A DNA stretch of 64,000 nucleotides, from NCBI GenBank assembly GCA_003014445.1, contig PYGH01000010.1, positions 1 through 64,000 of the forward strand, in the 5' to 3' direction. The position numbers were made by a program, and so were the translations under genes. Under the pieces are notes generated by a model. The model was not told where the DNA came from, did no database searches, and saw nothing but the letters and a program-made list of their open reading frames with translations. This DNA comes from Fusobacterium naviforme (GTDB lineage Bacteria > Bacillota > Clostridia > Lachnospirales > Lachnospiraceae). Positions 35,950-42,752 of the stretch are shown one piece after another; the stretch's first letter is position 1; each line of letters begins with the position of its first letter.

Positions 35950-36107
35950 CCATCTCGCTGCCGCTCGATGGGTTTTGTCGTCAAGCCCCCTCCTGCGCAA
36001 GCGCGGGGAGGCTTTCCTCTTTATTTTACCATCTCGCTGCCGCTCGATGGGTTTTCTCGTCAAAACTCCATTTGCGCAAGCGCATGGAGTCTTTCCTCGT
36101 TATTTTA
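35950..36107 (+). repeat. Two tandem 79-base repeats, each with a hairpin
   Basis: Copy 1 is 35950-36028 and copy 2 is 36029-36107, directly adjoining; a third CCAT begins at 36108. Both start CCATCTCGCTGCCGCTCGAT and end near TTATTTTA. The middle differs between copies, but in both it folds around GCGCAAGCGC: CCTCC...GGGGAGG in copy 1 and ACTCCAT...ATGGAGT in copy 2. They lie between two convergent genes. Confidence 0.9.
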
Positions 36108-37139
36108 CCATATTCTCATAAGATGCTGCATCAGGAGGCCTACGACCGTGATTCCTGCCCAGCAGCATGCACCGAGAGAGAGAGGCTTGCCACCGGTCCT
36201 GATGAGTTTGATCAAGTTGCTGTTCAGACCGATTGCGGCCATTGCCATGACGATAAAGAACTTGCTCAGGGTTTTCAGTGGGGTGAATACGCTGGAGGGA
36301 ATCCCGGCGCCAAGCGCAAGCGTCGTGATGAGAGAGGCCGCGACAAAATAGAGTATGAACATGGGGAAGACCTGCCTCAGACTGACGGAAGTATTGCCCT
36401 TTTCAGAGCCTGCTCTGCGGGCACGGATGAAAGCGAGTCCCAGCGTAATGGGGATGATCGCCAGCGTGCGGGTCAGCTTTACGGTCACTGCCTTGTCGAG
36501 CGTTGCGGTGCCGAGCCCCCACATGCTGTCCCAGGTGGAGGCGGCAGCTGTGACAGAGGAGGTGTCATTGACCGCAGTGCCTGCAAAGATTCCGAAGGCC
36601 TCTCCGCTTGTCGTGTCAAAGCCGATCACATTTCCCAGTATGGGAAAGAGAATTGCAGCGAGGACGTTGAAAAAGAAGATGACGGAGATCGCCTGCGCTA
36701 CCTCATCATCGTCCGCATCAATGACAGGTGCGGTCGCCGCAATCGCAGAGCCGCCGCAGATGGAGGAGCCGACGCCGACCAGAGTGGAGATATTTCCCGG
36801 TATGTGCATGACCCGGTGCAGGACATAGGCGATAATCAGCGAGGTGGAGATGGTGCAGAGGATGATGGGCAGAGACTGCGCGCCGGTTTTCAGTATGACA
36901 TGGAGATCGAGGCCGAAGCCGAGCAGTACGACTGCAGTCTGCAGGATGATCTTTGAGCTGAATTTGATGCCGGGAGCAGCACTGCCCTTGTTGTTCCAGA
37001 ACATTGTTATGATCATACCTGCCAGAATTGCGATGACAGCGCCGCCGATGACAGGGAATTTCTTTCCGAGCAGCCATGACGGAAGCGCAATGATAAAGCA
37101 TACCAGAATGCCGGGAATATGTTTCTGCAGCCAGTTCAT
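36105..37139 (-). CDS. YeiH-family putative sulfate exporter (UPF0324)
   Basis: A 344-residue membrane protein with about ten helices of the YeiH/UPF0324 family, thought to export sulfate or related anions. Family stretches include SSKIILQTAVVLLGFGLDL, GVGSSICGGSAIAATAPVI and FGIFAGTAVNDTSSVTAA. The start follows AGGAGG. It is divergent from a LysR-type regulator, just as yeiH is from yeiE in enterobacteria, which suggests that this regulator controls it. Confidence 0.88.
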   Translation of the reverse strand: MNWLQKHIPGILVCFIIALPSWLLGKKFPVIGGAVIAILAGMIITMFWNNKGSAAPGIKFSSKIILQTAVVLLGFGLDLHVILKTGAQSLPIILCTISTSLIIAYVLHRVMHIPGNISTLVGVGSSICGGSAIAATAPVIDADDDEVAQAISVIFFFNVLAAILFPILGNVIGFDTTSGEAFGIFAGTAVNDTSSVTAAASTWDSMWGLGTATLDKAVTVKLTRTLAIIPITLGLAFIRARRAGSEKGNTSVSLRQVFPMFILYFVAASLITTLALGAGIPSSVFTPLKTLSKFFIVMAMAAIGLNSNLIKLIRTGGKPLSLGACCWAGITVVGLLMQHLMRIW

Positions 37140-37274
37140 GAGTGTTTCCTCCTAAGTGAAAAGCTTTTTCGGAACTTATTATAAAAGAATAGGAAAGTAA
37201 AGAAAAATTATATATAATGATATATTAATAAGAAATCTTTATGGATTAGCAAACTTGGGAAGGAGGAGACAGAG

Positions 37275-38162
37275 CTGGATTTCAGAATTGAGACCTTTTT
37301 AGCTGCGTGTGAGCATATGAATTTTTCCAGGGCGGCAGAAGCGCTTTGCATCACGCAGCCCGCAGTGTCCCAGCACATTCAGTATCTGGAGCGGGAGTAT
37401 GGCGTGAAGCTCTTTCGAAAGGAAGGAAAGCGGATCTATCTCACCGGAGAAGGGCGTATCCTTCGTGAGACGATGGCAGTGATCAAAAATGATGAGCAGA
37501 TCATGCGGGAGCGAATGCGGGAGTGCGGGAGCGGAAAGAGGGAGCTCTCCTTCGGTGTAACCATGACGATAGGAGAGTATACGCTCTTGGCTCCGCTCGC
37601 AGCGTATCTGAAGGCACATCCGGAGCGCAATGTGCGTGTTCGTTACGGAAATACCGCAAAGCTTGAGGAGGAGCTTCGGGAAGGAAGCATTGACTTTGCG
37701 CTGGTGGAGGGGTATTTTCGTAAGGAGGCATATGATTCCTTACGTTTTGATACGGAGCAATTTATTCCAGTCTGTGCCGCGGCGCATTCGTTTTTGAGAG
37801 AGCCTCATTCGCTCAGAGATCTTGTCGGTGAGCGCCTCATACTCCGGGAGCCGGGCTCCGGAACCAGAAATATCCTTGAGCGCAGTCTTGCGGTGAAGGG
37901 ACTCAGCGTGCAGGACTTTCAGCGCAGAACGGAGATTGAAAACATGCACACAATCATCGGACTTCTGGAGAGGGACTGTGGGATTTCTTTTCTGTACCGG
38001 GTTGCTGTGCGGGATCAGCTGCTTCGCGGGACGCTCAGGGAGCTGTTGCTTGAGGACTTTAAGCTGGAGCATGATTTTGCCTTTATATGGCCGAGAGGGA
38101 GTGCCTTTCGGGAGGATTACCATGCCATCAGTGAGGAACTGAGAGGATACAGAGAATTATGA
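37275..38162 (+). CDS. LysR-type regulator (YeiE/CysB-like), CTG start
   Basis: A LysR-family regulator of 295 residues. The helix-turn-helix FSRAAEALCITQPAVSQHIQYLEREYGVKLF is complete, followed by a two-lobed effector-binding domain (GSGTRNILERSL is the usual ligand-loop region). The first ATG in frame (37317) would remove the first helix. Reading back, a CTG at 37275 lies six bases behind AGGAGGAG and gives the normal opening LDFRIETFLAACEHMNF; no ATG, GTG or TTG is in frame before the ribosome site. The CTG start is therefore the best explanation. It faces yeiH and its stop overlaps the next gene. Confidence 0.85.
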   Translation: MDFRIETFLAACEHMNFSRAAEALCITQPAVSQHIQYLEREYGVKLFRKEGKRIYLTGEGRILRETMAVIKNDEQIMRERMRECGSGKRELSFGVTMTIGEYTLLAPLAAYLKAHPERNVRVRYGNTAKLEEELREGSIDFALVEGYFRKEAYDSLRFDTEQFIPVCAAAHSFLREPHSLRDLVGERLILREPGSGTRNILERSLAVKGLSVQDFQRRTEIENMHTIIGLLERDCGISFLYRVAVRDQLLRGTLRELLLEDFKLEHDFAFIWPRGSAFREDYHAISEELRGYREL

Positions 38163-38500
38163 ACATACAGATATTCGGAACAAGGAAGAGTTTTGATACG
38201 AAAAAGGCGGAGCGCTATTTCAAGGAGCGCGGCATCCGTTTTCAGATGGTGGATCTGAAGGAGAAGGGACTCAGCCGCGGCGAGCTGCAGAGTGTGCTGC
38301 GCGCGGTTGGCGGGCTGGAGGCGCTGCTGGATCCAAAGACGAAGGCACAGGAGCAGCTGACCCTGATCCGCTACCTGTCGCCGGAGGACAGGGAGGAGAA
38401 GGCACTGGAGCATCCGGAGGTCTTCCGCACGCCCATCGTGCGAAACGGGCAGAGGGCCACAGTCGGCTACTGCCCGGAGGTCTGGAGGGAGTGGGAATGA
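38159..38500 (+). CDS. ArsC/Spx-fold protein lacking the redox cysteine
   Basis: A 113-residue thioredoxin-fold protein of the ArsC/YffB/Spx family. Relatives read FGTxKCxDTKKAERYFKERG, where the Cys is catalytic. Here the sequence is FGTRKSFDTKKAERYF, so the Cys is replaced by Ser (residue 15). The only remaining Cys is in VGYCPEVW near the C-terminus. The fold signature TPIVRNG (cis-Pro loop) is kept. It overlaps the LysR gene (ATGA) and the azlC remnant, so it sits in the same transcript. It probably is not an arsenate reductase. Confidence 0.8.
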   Translation: MNIQIFGTRKSFDTKKAERYFKERGIRFQMVDLKEKGLSRGELQSVLRAVGGLEALLDPKTKAQEQLTLIRYLSPEDREEKALEHPEVFRTPIVRNGQRATVGYCPEVWREWE

Positions 38501-38754
38501 AGCAGGGCGCTCCTCTCAGAGCGCTGCGGGAGGCTTTTCCGCGCACGCTTCCAATTTTTGCGGGTTTCTGGTTTCTGGGACTCACCTATGGAGTTTATAT
38601 GCATGTCTCCGGCTTCTCCTTCTGGTATCCCATGCTGATGAGCATGACGATCTTCGGAGCTGACCGTTTTCTGCTTCCATCAATGTGTCTGATACTCCTT
38701 TTACTTGCATTGTTTCGGAAACCATTGTCAGAGCGGGGAGGGCTGAAAGCATGA
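38497..38754 (+). pseudogene. AzlC branched-chain amino acid exporter with a large internal deletion
   Basis: The 85 residues join the start of AzlC (FPRTLPIFAGFWFLGLTYG, SGFSFWYPMLMSMTIF) directly to its end ([20 protein letters not shown]). About 140-150 residues of the middle, including most helices, are missing without a frameshift. Full AzlC proteins have IFAG at the left junction and IFGAD at the right, so a short shared sequence could explain the deletion. The remaining gene still overlaps its neighbours tidily (ATGA with the ArsC-like gene, ATGA with azlD), so the reading frames remain coupled. Function as an exporter is very unlikely. Confidence 0.8.
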
Positions 38755-39077
38755 CTGTGACACAGCGGCTTATCACCATTGCTATCTGTGTGCTCGGAAC
38801 CATGGCGACGCGCTTCCTTCCGTTTCTTTTGTTCCGGGAGGGAAAACCCACACCTCCTTTTATTGCCTATCTCGGGAGGGCCTTGCCCTCAGCTGCTTTT
38901 GCCATGCTCGTGGTCTACTGTCTGAGGGGCGTCAGTCTCTTTTCCGGCACGCATGCAGTCCCGGAACTGATCGCCATTATAATAACAGCGGCGCTCCACC
39001 GCTGGAAACATCAGATGCTTCTCTCAATTGCAGGTGGAACCGCCGCGTATATGTTGCTTGTGCAGCTGATATTTTAA
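38751..39077 (+). CDS. azlD: AzlD-family branched-chain amino acid transport protein
   Basis: A 108-residue protein with three to four membrane helices, the small partner of AzlC in export of branched-chain amino acids (YgaZH type). The segments [13 protein letters not shown] and [17 protein letters not shown] are typical. It starts at an ATG overlapping the stop of azlC. Its partner is reduced to a fragment here, so unless another azlC exists elsewhere the pair is probably not functional. Confidence 0.88.
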   Translation: MTVTQRLITIAICVLGTMATRFLPFLLFREGKPTPPFIAYLGRALPSAAFAMLVVYCLRGVSLFSGTHAVPELIAIIITAALHRWKHQMLLSIAGGTAAYMLLVQLIF

Positions 39078-39087
39078 TTTGGACACA

Positions 39088-40134
39088 TCATTTCAGAAGG
39101 GCAATCAGCGCACGGAGCTCTGTCTCCGTGGTGGCCCAGCTGGTCACAAAGCGGATGATGCTCCTGTTCTCATCTACGGGCTCCCAGGGACTGAAGTCAA
39201 CCGTCTCCCGGAGCTTTTCTTTTCTGTCATGATCCACGACGGCAAAGCTCTGGTTTGTGACGGAATCGAAGCGGAGCTCATAGCCGTACTCCAGAAGGGC
39301 GTGCCGCAGCCGGATGGCAGCATCGACCGCAAAGCTGCCGAGCGTCAGGTAGAGAGAGTCTGTAAAGAGCGCGTCAAACTGTACACCGAGGAGACGTCCC
39401 TTTGCGAGCAGGGCGCCGTGCTGCTTTATCATGGTAAAGAAGTGTGGGATGAGCCCGGGAGTGGGGATCACGACTGCCTCGCCAAAGAGGGCTCCGCACT
39501 TGGTGCCGCCGATATAGAAGATATCGCAGAGCTCTGCGAGCGCAGGGAGAGAGACATCATTTTCCGGGCTTGCCAGTGCGTAGGCAAGGCGGGCGCCATC
39601 CGCGTAGAGCCAGAGTCCATACTTCCGACAGATCTCATGCAGCGCGCGCAGCTCAGAGAGGGAGTAGAGCGTGCCGAGCTCGCTTGGCTGAGAGATGTAG
39701 ACCATGGCCGGCATCACTGTGTGCTCACGCGTCTCATCCTGCCGGTAGCTCAGGACAGCGCGCTCCACATCCCGGGCGCAGAGCTTTCCGTTGCGGGAAG
39801 GGAGTGGAAGGACCTTATGACCGCCGTATTCGATGGCGCCCGCCTCGTGCACGGCAATGTGTCCGCTCTCCGGCGCAAGTACGCCCTGATAGGGGCGGAG
39901 CAGAGAATCGATGACTGCTGCATTGGTCTGTGTTCCGCCGACGAGAAAGTGAATCTCCGCCTCCGGGCAGGCGCAGGCGGCGCGTATCTTTTCTCTCGCC
40001 GCAGCGCAGAACTGATCCTCACCGTAGCCCGCAGCAGGGATCAGATTGCTCTCTGTGAGAGCGCGGAGCACCGCAGGATGCGCCCCCATCATGTAGTCGG
40101 AGGCAAAGGAAAGTCTTGTTTCGAATGCTGCCAT
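39088..40134 (-). CDS. Low-specificity threonine aldolase (beta-eliminating lyase family)
   Basis: A 348-residue PLP enzyme cleaving threonine to glycine and acetaldehyde. Motifs: DYMMGAHPAVLRAL at the start, FLVGGTQTNA, HEAGAIEYGGHKVL, YADGARLAYAL (PLP-interacting Asp), and the PLP lysine in IGGTKCGALFG (Lys212). The frame is open to 40236, overlapping the upstream gene, but the ATG at 40134 with AAGAAGG upstream fits the family start. It lies one base beyond the yczE-like gene, so the two form an operon. Confidence 0.9.
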   Translation of the reverse strand: MAAFETRLSFASDYMMGAHPAVLRALTESNLIPAAGYGEDQFCAAAREKIRAACACPEAEIHFLVGGTQTNAAVIDSLLRPYQGVLAPESGHIAVHEAGAIEYGGHKVLPLPSRNGKLCARDVERAVLSYRQDETREHTVMPAMVYISQPSELGTLYSLSELRALHEICRKYGLWLYADGARLAYALASPENDVSLPALAELCDIFYIGGTKCGALFGEAVVIPTPGLIPHFFTMIKQHGALLAKGRLLGVQFDALFTDSLYLTLGSFAVDAAIRLRHALLEYGYELRFDSVTNQSFAVVDHDRKEKLRETVDFSPWEPVDENRSIIRFVTSWATTETELRALIALLK

Positions 40135-40135
40135 A

Positions 40136-40789
40136 TCATACACCTTCTTTCCTGACACTGGTGATCGCAGGGCCGAGCAGAGGCTCTGCGACATATTTTG
40201 TGAAAAAGCTGATGAAGGGAGAGAGTCCCAGCGCACACATCAGCGTGCCGATGCCGAGCAGTCCGCCGAGCAGAAGCGTCAGCAGCGCGCCGACGCAGTC
40301 TGTGAAGGCGCGGCACCAGAAGTAGGAGCGCCCGCTCCTCCGGCTGAGGATGATCGACAGGGAATCATAGGGGGCGATGCCCATATCCGCGGTCTGATAG
40401 ATGGCGCAGGAGAGCGTGAGTATCAGTATCCCGAGAACCATGACAAGCAGCTTTGACGCAAAGTGCTCCGGAGCCAGATGAAGGTAGCGTCCCAGATGAT
40501 CGCAGGCAGATGCGACCGTTCCGACCATGACCCAGTTGATGAAGGTACCGATGCCGATCAGCGAGCGGCCGAAAATGTATTCCAGAAGAAAATAGGCGCT
40601 GTTGACGAAGAGATTCAGAACGGCAAAATCGACGCCGAGCTTCGCCGCCGCAGCGATCACAAAGGCAGTGTTGGGATCATTTCCCATGAGAGAGAGCTTG
40701 AAGAGACCGATACCGACCCCCAGAAAGAAGACGCCGATCAGCATGAATACGAAGCGGCGTACATTGGATTGATTGATATGAGTGGGCAT
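40136..40789 (-). CDS. YczE/YyaS-type membrane protein
   Basis: A 217-residue membrane protein with about five to six helices of the YczE/YitT-like family (COG2364), whose biochemical role is unknown. The patterns GVGIGLFKLSLMGNDP and TADMGIAPYDSLSI are characteristic. The open frame reaches 40852, but the ATG at 40789 has GGAGGT directly upstream. It is the first gene of the operon with threonine aldolase. Confidence 0.82.
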   Translation of the reverse strand: MPTHINQSNVRRFVFMLIGVFFLGVGIGLFKLSLMGNDPNTAFVIAAAAKLGVDFAVLNLFVNSAYFLLEYIFGRSLIGIGTFINWVMVGTVASACDHLGRYLHLAPEHFASKLLVMVLGILILTLSCAIYQTADMGIAPYDSLSIILSRRSGRSYFWCRAFTDCVGALLTLLLGGLLGIGTLMCALGLSPFISFFTKYVAEPLLGPAITSVRKEGV

Positions 40790-40912
40790 GACACCTCCGG
40801 CAGCCAGGGGCTGAGAGCAGTTTTGGTAATAGAAGAACAGCAACAGATTCACCTTAGTATAAGAAAAGGATATCCACTCTGCAAGTAAAAAAGAAAAGTT
40901 TTATGAAAGTTA

Positions 40913-40941
40913 TTGACATATGTCAGTAAATGCCGCATGAT
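40913..40941 (+). promoter_or_regulatory. Promoter with a palindromic operator, upstream of the DUF134-NifX gene
   Basis: TTGACA (40913-40918), 17-base spacer, CATGAT (40936-40941). The perfect palindrome TGACATATGTCA (40914-40925) overlaps the -35 element, a position suited to repression. Confidence 0.6.
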
Positions 40942-40981
40942 AGCTGCAGAGCTTTCACGCGGAAACAGATTGGAGGTTGTG

Positions 40982-41728
40982 ATGGCAAGACCCCGGAAAT
41001 GCAGAAAGATATGCTGTTACCCTGACTACTGGAGCTTTGGCCCTGTGGGTGAGGGGGGGCAGCTGCCGCCTGTGGTGATGAGCCTTGATGAGTATGAGGT
41101 GCTCCGTCTTCTGGATTACTGCGGGCTGACGCAGGAGGAGTGTGCGCGCGCCATGGAGGTCGCCCGGACCACGGTGACCGGAGTGTATGATTCCGCGAGA
41201 AAGAAAATGGTTACCATGCTGGTGGAGGGCAGAGCGCTCCGGATTTCCGGAGGCAATATCAGTCTGAAGCTCTGCGAAAAATTAAGACCGGCGGAGCTGC
41301 CAGAGAAGGGAAGCGATGCTATGAGAATTGCGGTTTGCTATGAGAACGGGGAGATATTTCAGCACTTTGGGAGAACGGAGCAGTTTAAGCTCTATGATAT
41401 TGAGAACGGAGCGGTGCAGTCTGCACGCGTGGTCGGCACAGAGGGCGCGGGCCATGGGGCACTCGCGGGCTTTCTGAAGGCGGTAGAGGCGGATGCTCTG
41501 ATCTGCGGGGGGATCGGCGGCGGTGCCCGCATGGCTCTCTCCGAGGCGGGGATTCAGCTCTATCCGGGTGTCAGCGGGGACGCGGATGCGGCAGCAGCGG
41601 CGCTTGCAAAGGGCGAGCTGAAGTTCGACCCGGCCACGGAGTGTTTTCACCACGGGGAGCATCACGGCGAGGGTCACAGCTGTGGTCACCACGGTGAGGG
41701 ACATGGCTGCGGACATCACGAGGGGTGA
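40982..41728 (+). CDS. DUF134 DNA-binding / NifX-type domain fusion with a His-rich tail
   Basis: The 248 residues hold a DUF134 domain with a sigma-like helix-turn-helix (LTQEECARAMEVARTTVTG, about residues 55-75) behind a CysCys-containing start (RKCRKICCYP). A dinitrogenase Fe-Mo-cofactor-type domain (NifX/NifB/NafY fold) follows (about 108-220: MRIAVCYENGEIFQHFGRT and LICGGIGGGARMAL). The tail is rich in His, Gly and Cys (HHGEGHSCGHHGEGHGCGHH). Such fusions are annotated as NifB/NifX family proteins and are thought to bind metal or Fe-S clusters. No nitrogenase genes are near. The start follows GGAGG. Confidence 0.85.
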   Translation: MARPRKCRKICCYPDYWSFGPVGEGGQLPPVVMSLDEYEVLRLLDYCGLTQEECARAMEVARTTVTGVYDSARKKMVTMLVEGRALRISGGNISLKLCEKLRPAELPEKGSDAMRIAVCYENGEIFQHFGRTEQFKLYDIENGAVQSARVVGTEGAGHGALAGFLKAVEADALICGGIGGGARMALSEAGIQLYPGVSGDADAAAAALAKGELKFDPATECFHHGEHHGEGHSCGHHGEGHGCGHHEG

Positions 41729-41850
41729 GAGCAGCCGGAGAGGCTGAGAGCTTTTTGTGCGATAAGAGCAATACACGGGAAGCGGCGAACAGTATAAGCA
41801 GACAATCAGGCAAATAAAATAAGAAGAGAAGAGGAACAGAAGGAGGCGAG

Positions 41851-42233
41851 ATGCCGTCAAAAAATACGCGAGAGTAGATCAGCGAAGCTGTGTGTCCTGC
41901 GGGAGCTGTGAAAAGCTCTGTCCGCGGGATGCAATTCGGGTGTGGAAGGGATGTTATGCAAAGGTGGAGGCGGAGAGCCGCGTCGGCTGTGGCATCTGCG
42001 TGCGGGCCTGTCCCGCGGACTGCATTGAGACCGTGCCGCGGAGCTTCGCCTATACGGATGGCAGCGTCCCGGCGTGGGTGGCACAGTTCAGCTTCGGCTT
42101 CTATGGTCTTATGCTGACTTCCGCCCTCATCGGTATCATTGTGATGGCGCTCTATAAACCGAGAAGCTGGTGCACCTTCTGTCCCATGGGTACGATGACC
42201 CAGGGCATATGCAAACTGAAGGCAGAGCATTGA
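41851..42233 (+). pseudogene. Membrane-linked 4Fe-4S protein, frameshifted at the start and missing a cluster ligand
   Basis: The open frame (from GTG at 41892) encodes a ferredoxin-like domain, one membrane helix (LMLTSALIGIIVMAL) and a C-terminal CTFCPMGTMTQGIC motif as in NapH/YccM-like proteins. The first cluster reads CVSCGSCEKLCP, and its first Cys lies before that GTG. Reading back in frame gives AVKKYARVDQRSC, but no start codon. An ATG at 41851 with AGGAGG upstream is one base out of frame (ATGCCGTC where ATGGCCGTC would fit), so one base appears lost right after the start. The second cluster reads RVGCGICVRACP, with Arg in place of the first Cys. Two lesions suggest decay; a sequencing error could explain the first. 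Confidence 0.7.
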
Positions 42234-42356
42234 CAGGACGCGGATCATGCAGTCCGCTGCGCCCGGTTTTCACACTATGCGGGAGCCGGGCACTTTGCTG
42301 TTATGCGCAGCCGACGCGGCGCTTTTTCCTTTGGCTGCAGGCGTAGTCACAGGCGC

Positions 42357-42635
42357 TCAGCCGAGCCAGTTCCAGTTCTCCTCGCGGGGGAGCACCAGCG
42401 CCAGCATGACGACCTGCTCCCCTTTTTCGAGTGATATTTCCTCCGCCTCACTGTGAGGCGGGAGGAGCGCATCGCTGTCCAGCTCGGAGAGTATATAGCT
42501 GATGCCTTCATTTCTCGCGTCATCGAGGGCATCCTCCATATCCTTTCCCTCACCATAGCAGCCGTCGAGATCGCAAAACTCCGCGCGGTAAGTGTGCGCA
42601 AGCTTTTTCAGTATCACAGGATAATATAGTGTCAT
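42357..42635 (-). CDS. HicB-like antitoxin-family protein (no HicA partner seen)
   Basis: A 92-residue protein whose N-terminal part (YPVILKKLAHTYRAEFCDLDG, then GEGKDMEDALDDARNEG) matches the HicB-like partial RNase H fold. Classical HicB has a C-terminal DNA-binding domain; here only about 35 further residues follow, with no clear HTH. No HicA-like mRNA interferase ORF flanks it. The start follows GAGGTGAC. It may be a stand-alone HicB-fold protein and not part of a toxin-antitoxin pair. Confidence 0.75.
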   Translation of the reverse strand: MTLYYPVILKKLAHTYRAEFCDLDGCYGEGKDMEDALDDARNEGISYILSELDSDALLPPHSEAEEISLEKGEQVVMLALVLPREENWNWLG

Positions 42636-42752
42636 CTTGTCACCTCACAATAGATTTGCTTCAATTTTTATCAGCAATCTGGTATAAATTTCAGGAGAGG
42701 CGGCGCGGAGCGTCGTCTGTGGAAAATTATAGCCGATAAGGAGTTTTTTTGC

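Noticed and set aside
35950-36107. Tandem 79-base repeats as a CRISPR array
   Set aside because: Units adjoin without true spacers, unit length is too long, and only two copies occur with no cas genes.
36072-36956. 294-codon plus-strand frame opposite yeiH
   Set aside because: Shadow of the YeiH gene; it starts within the 79-base repeats and is very rich in Asp, Glu, Arg and Gly without any fold.
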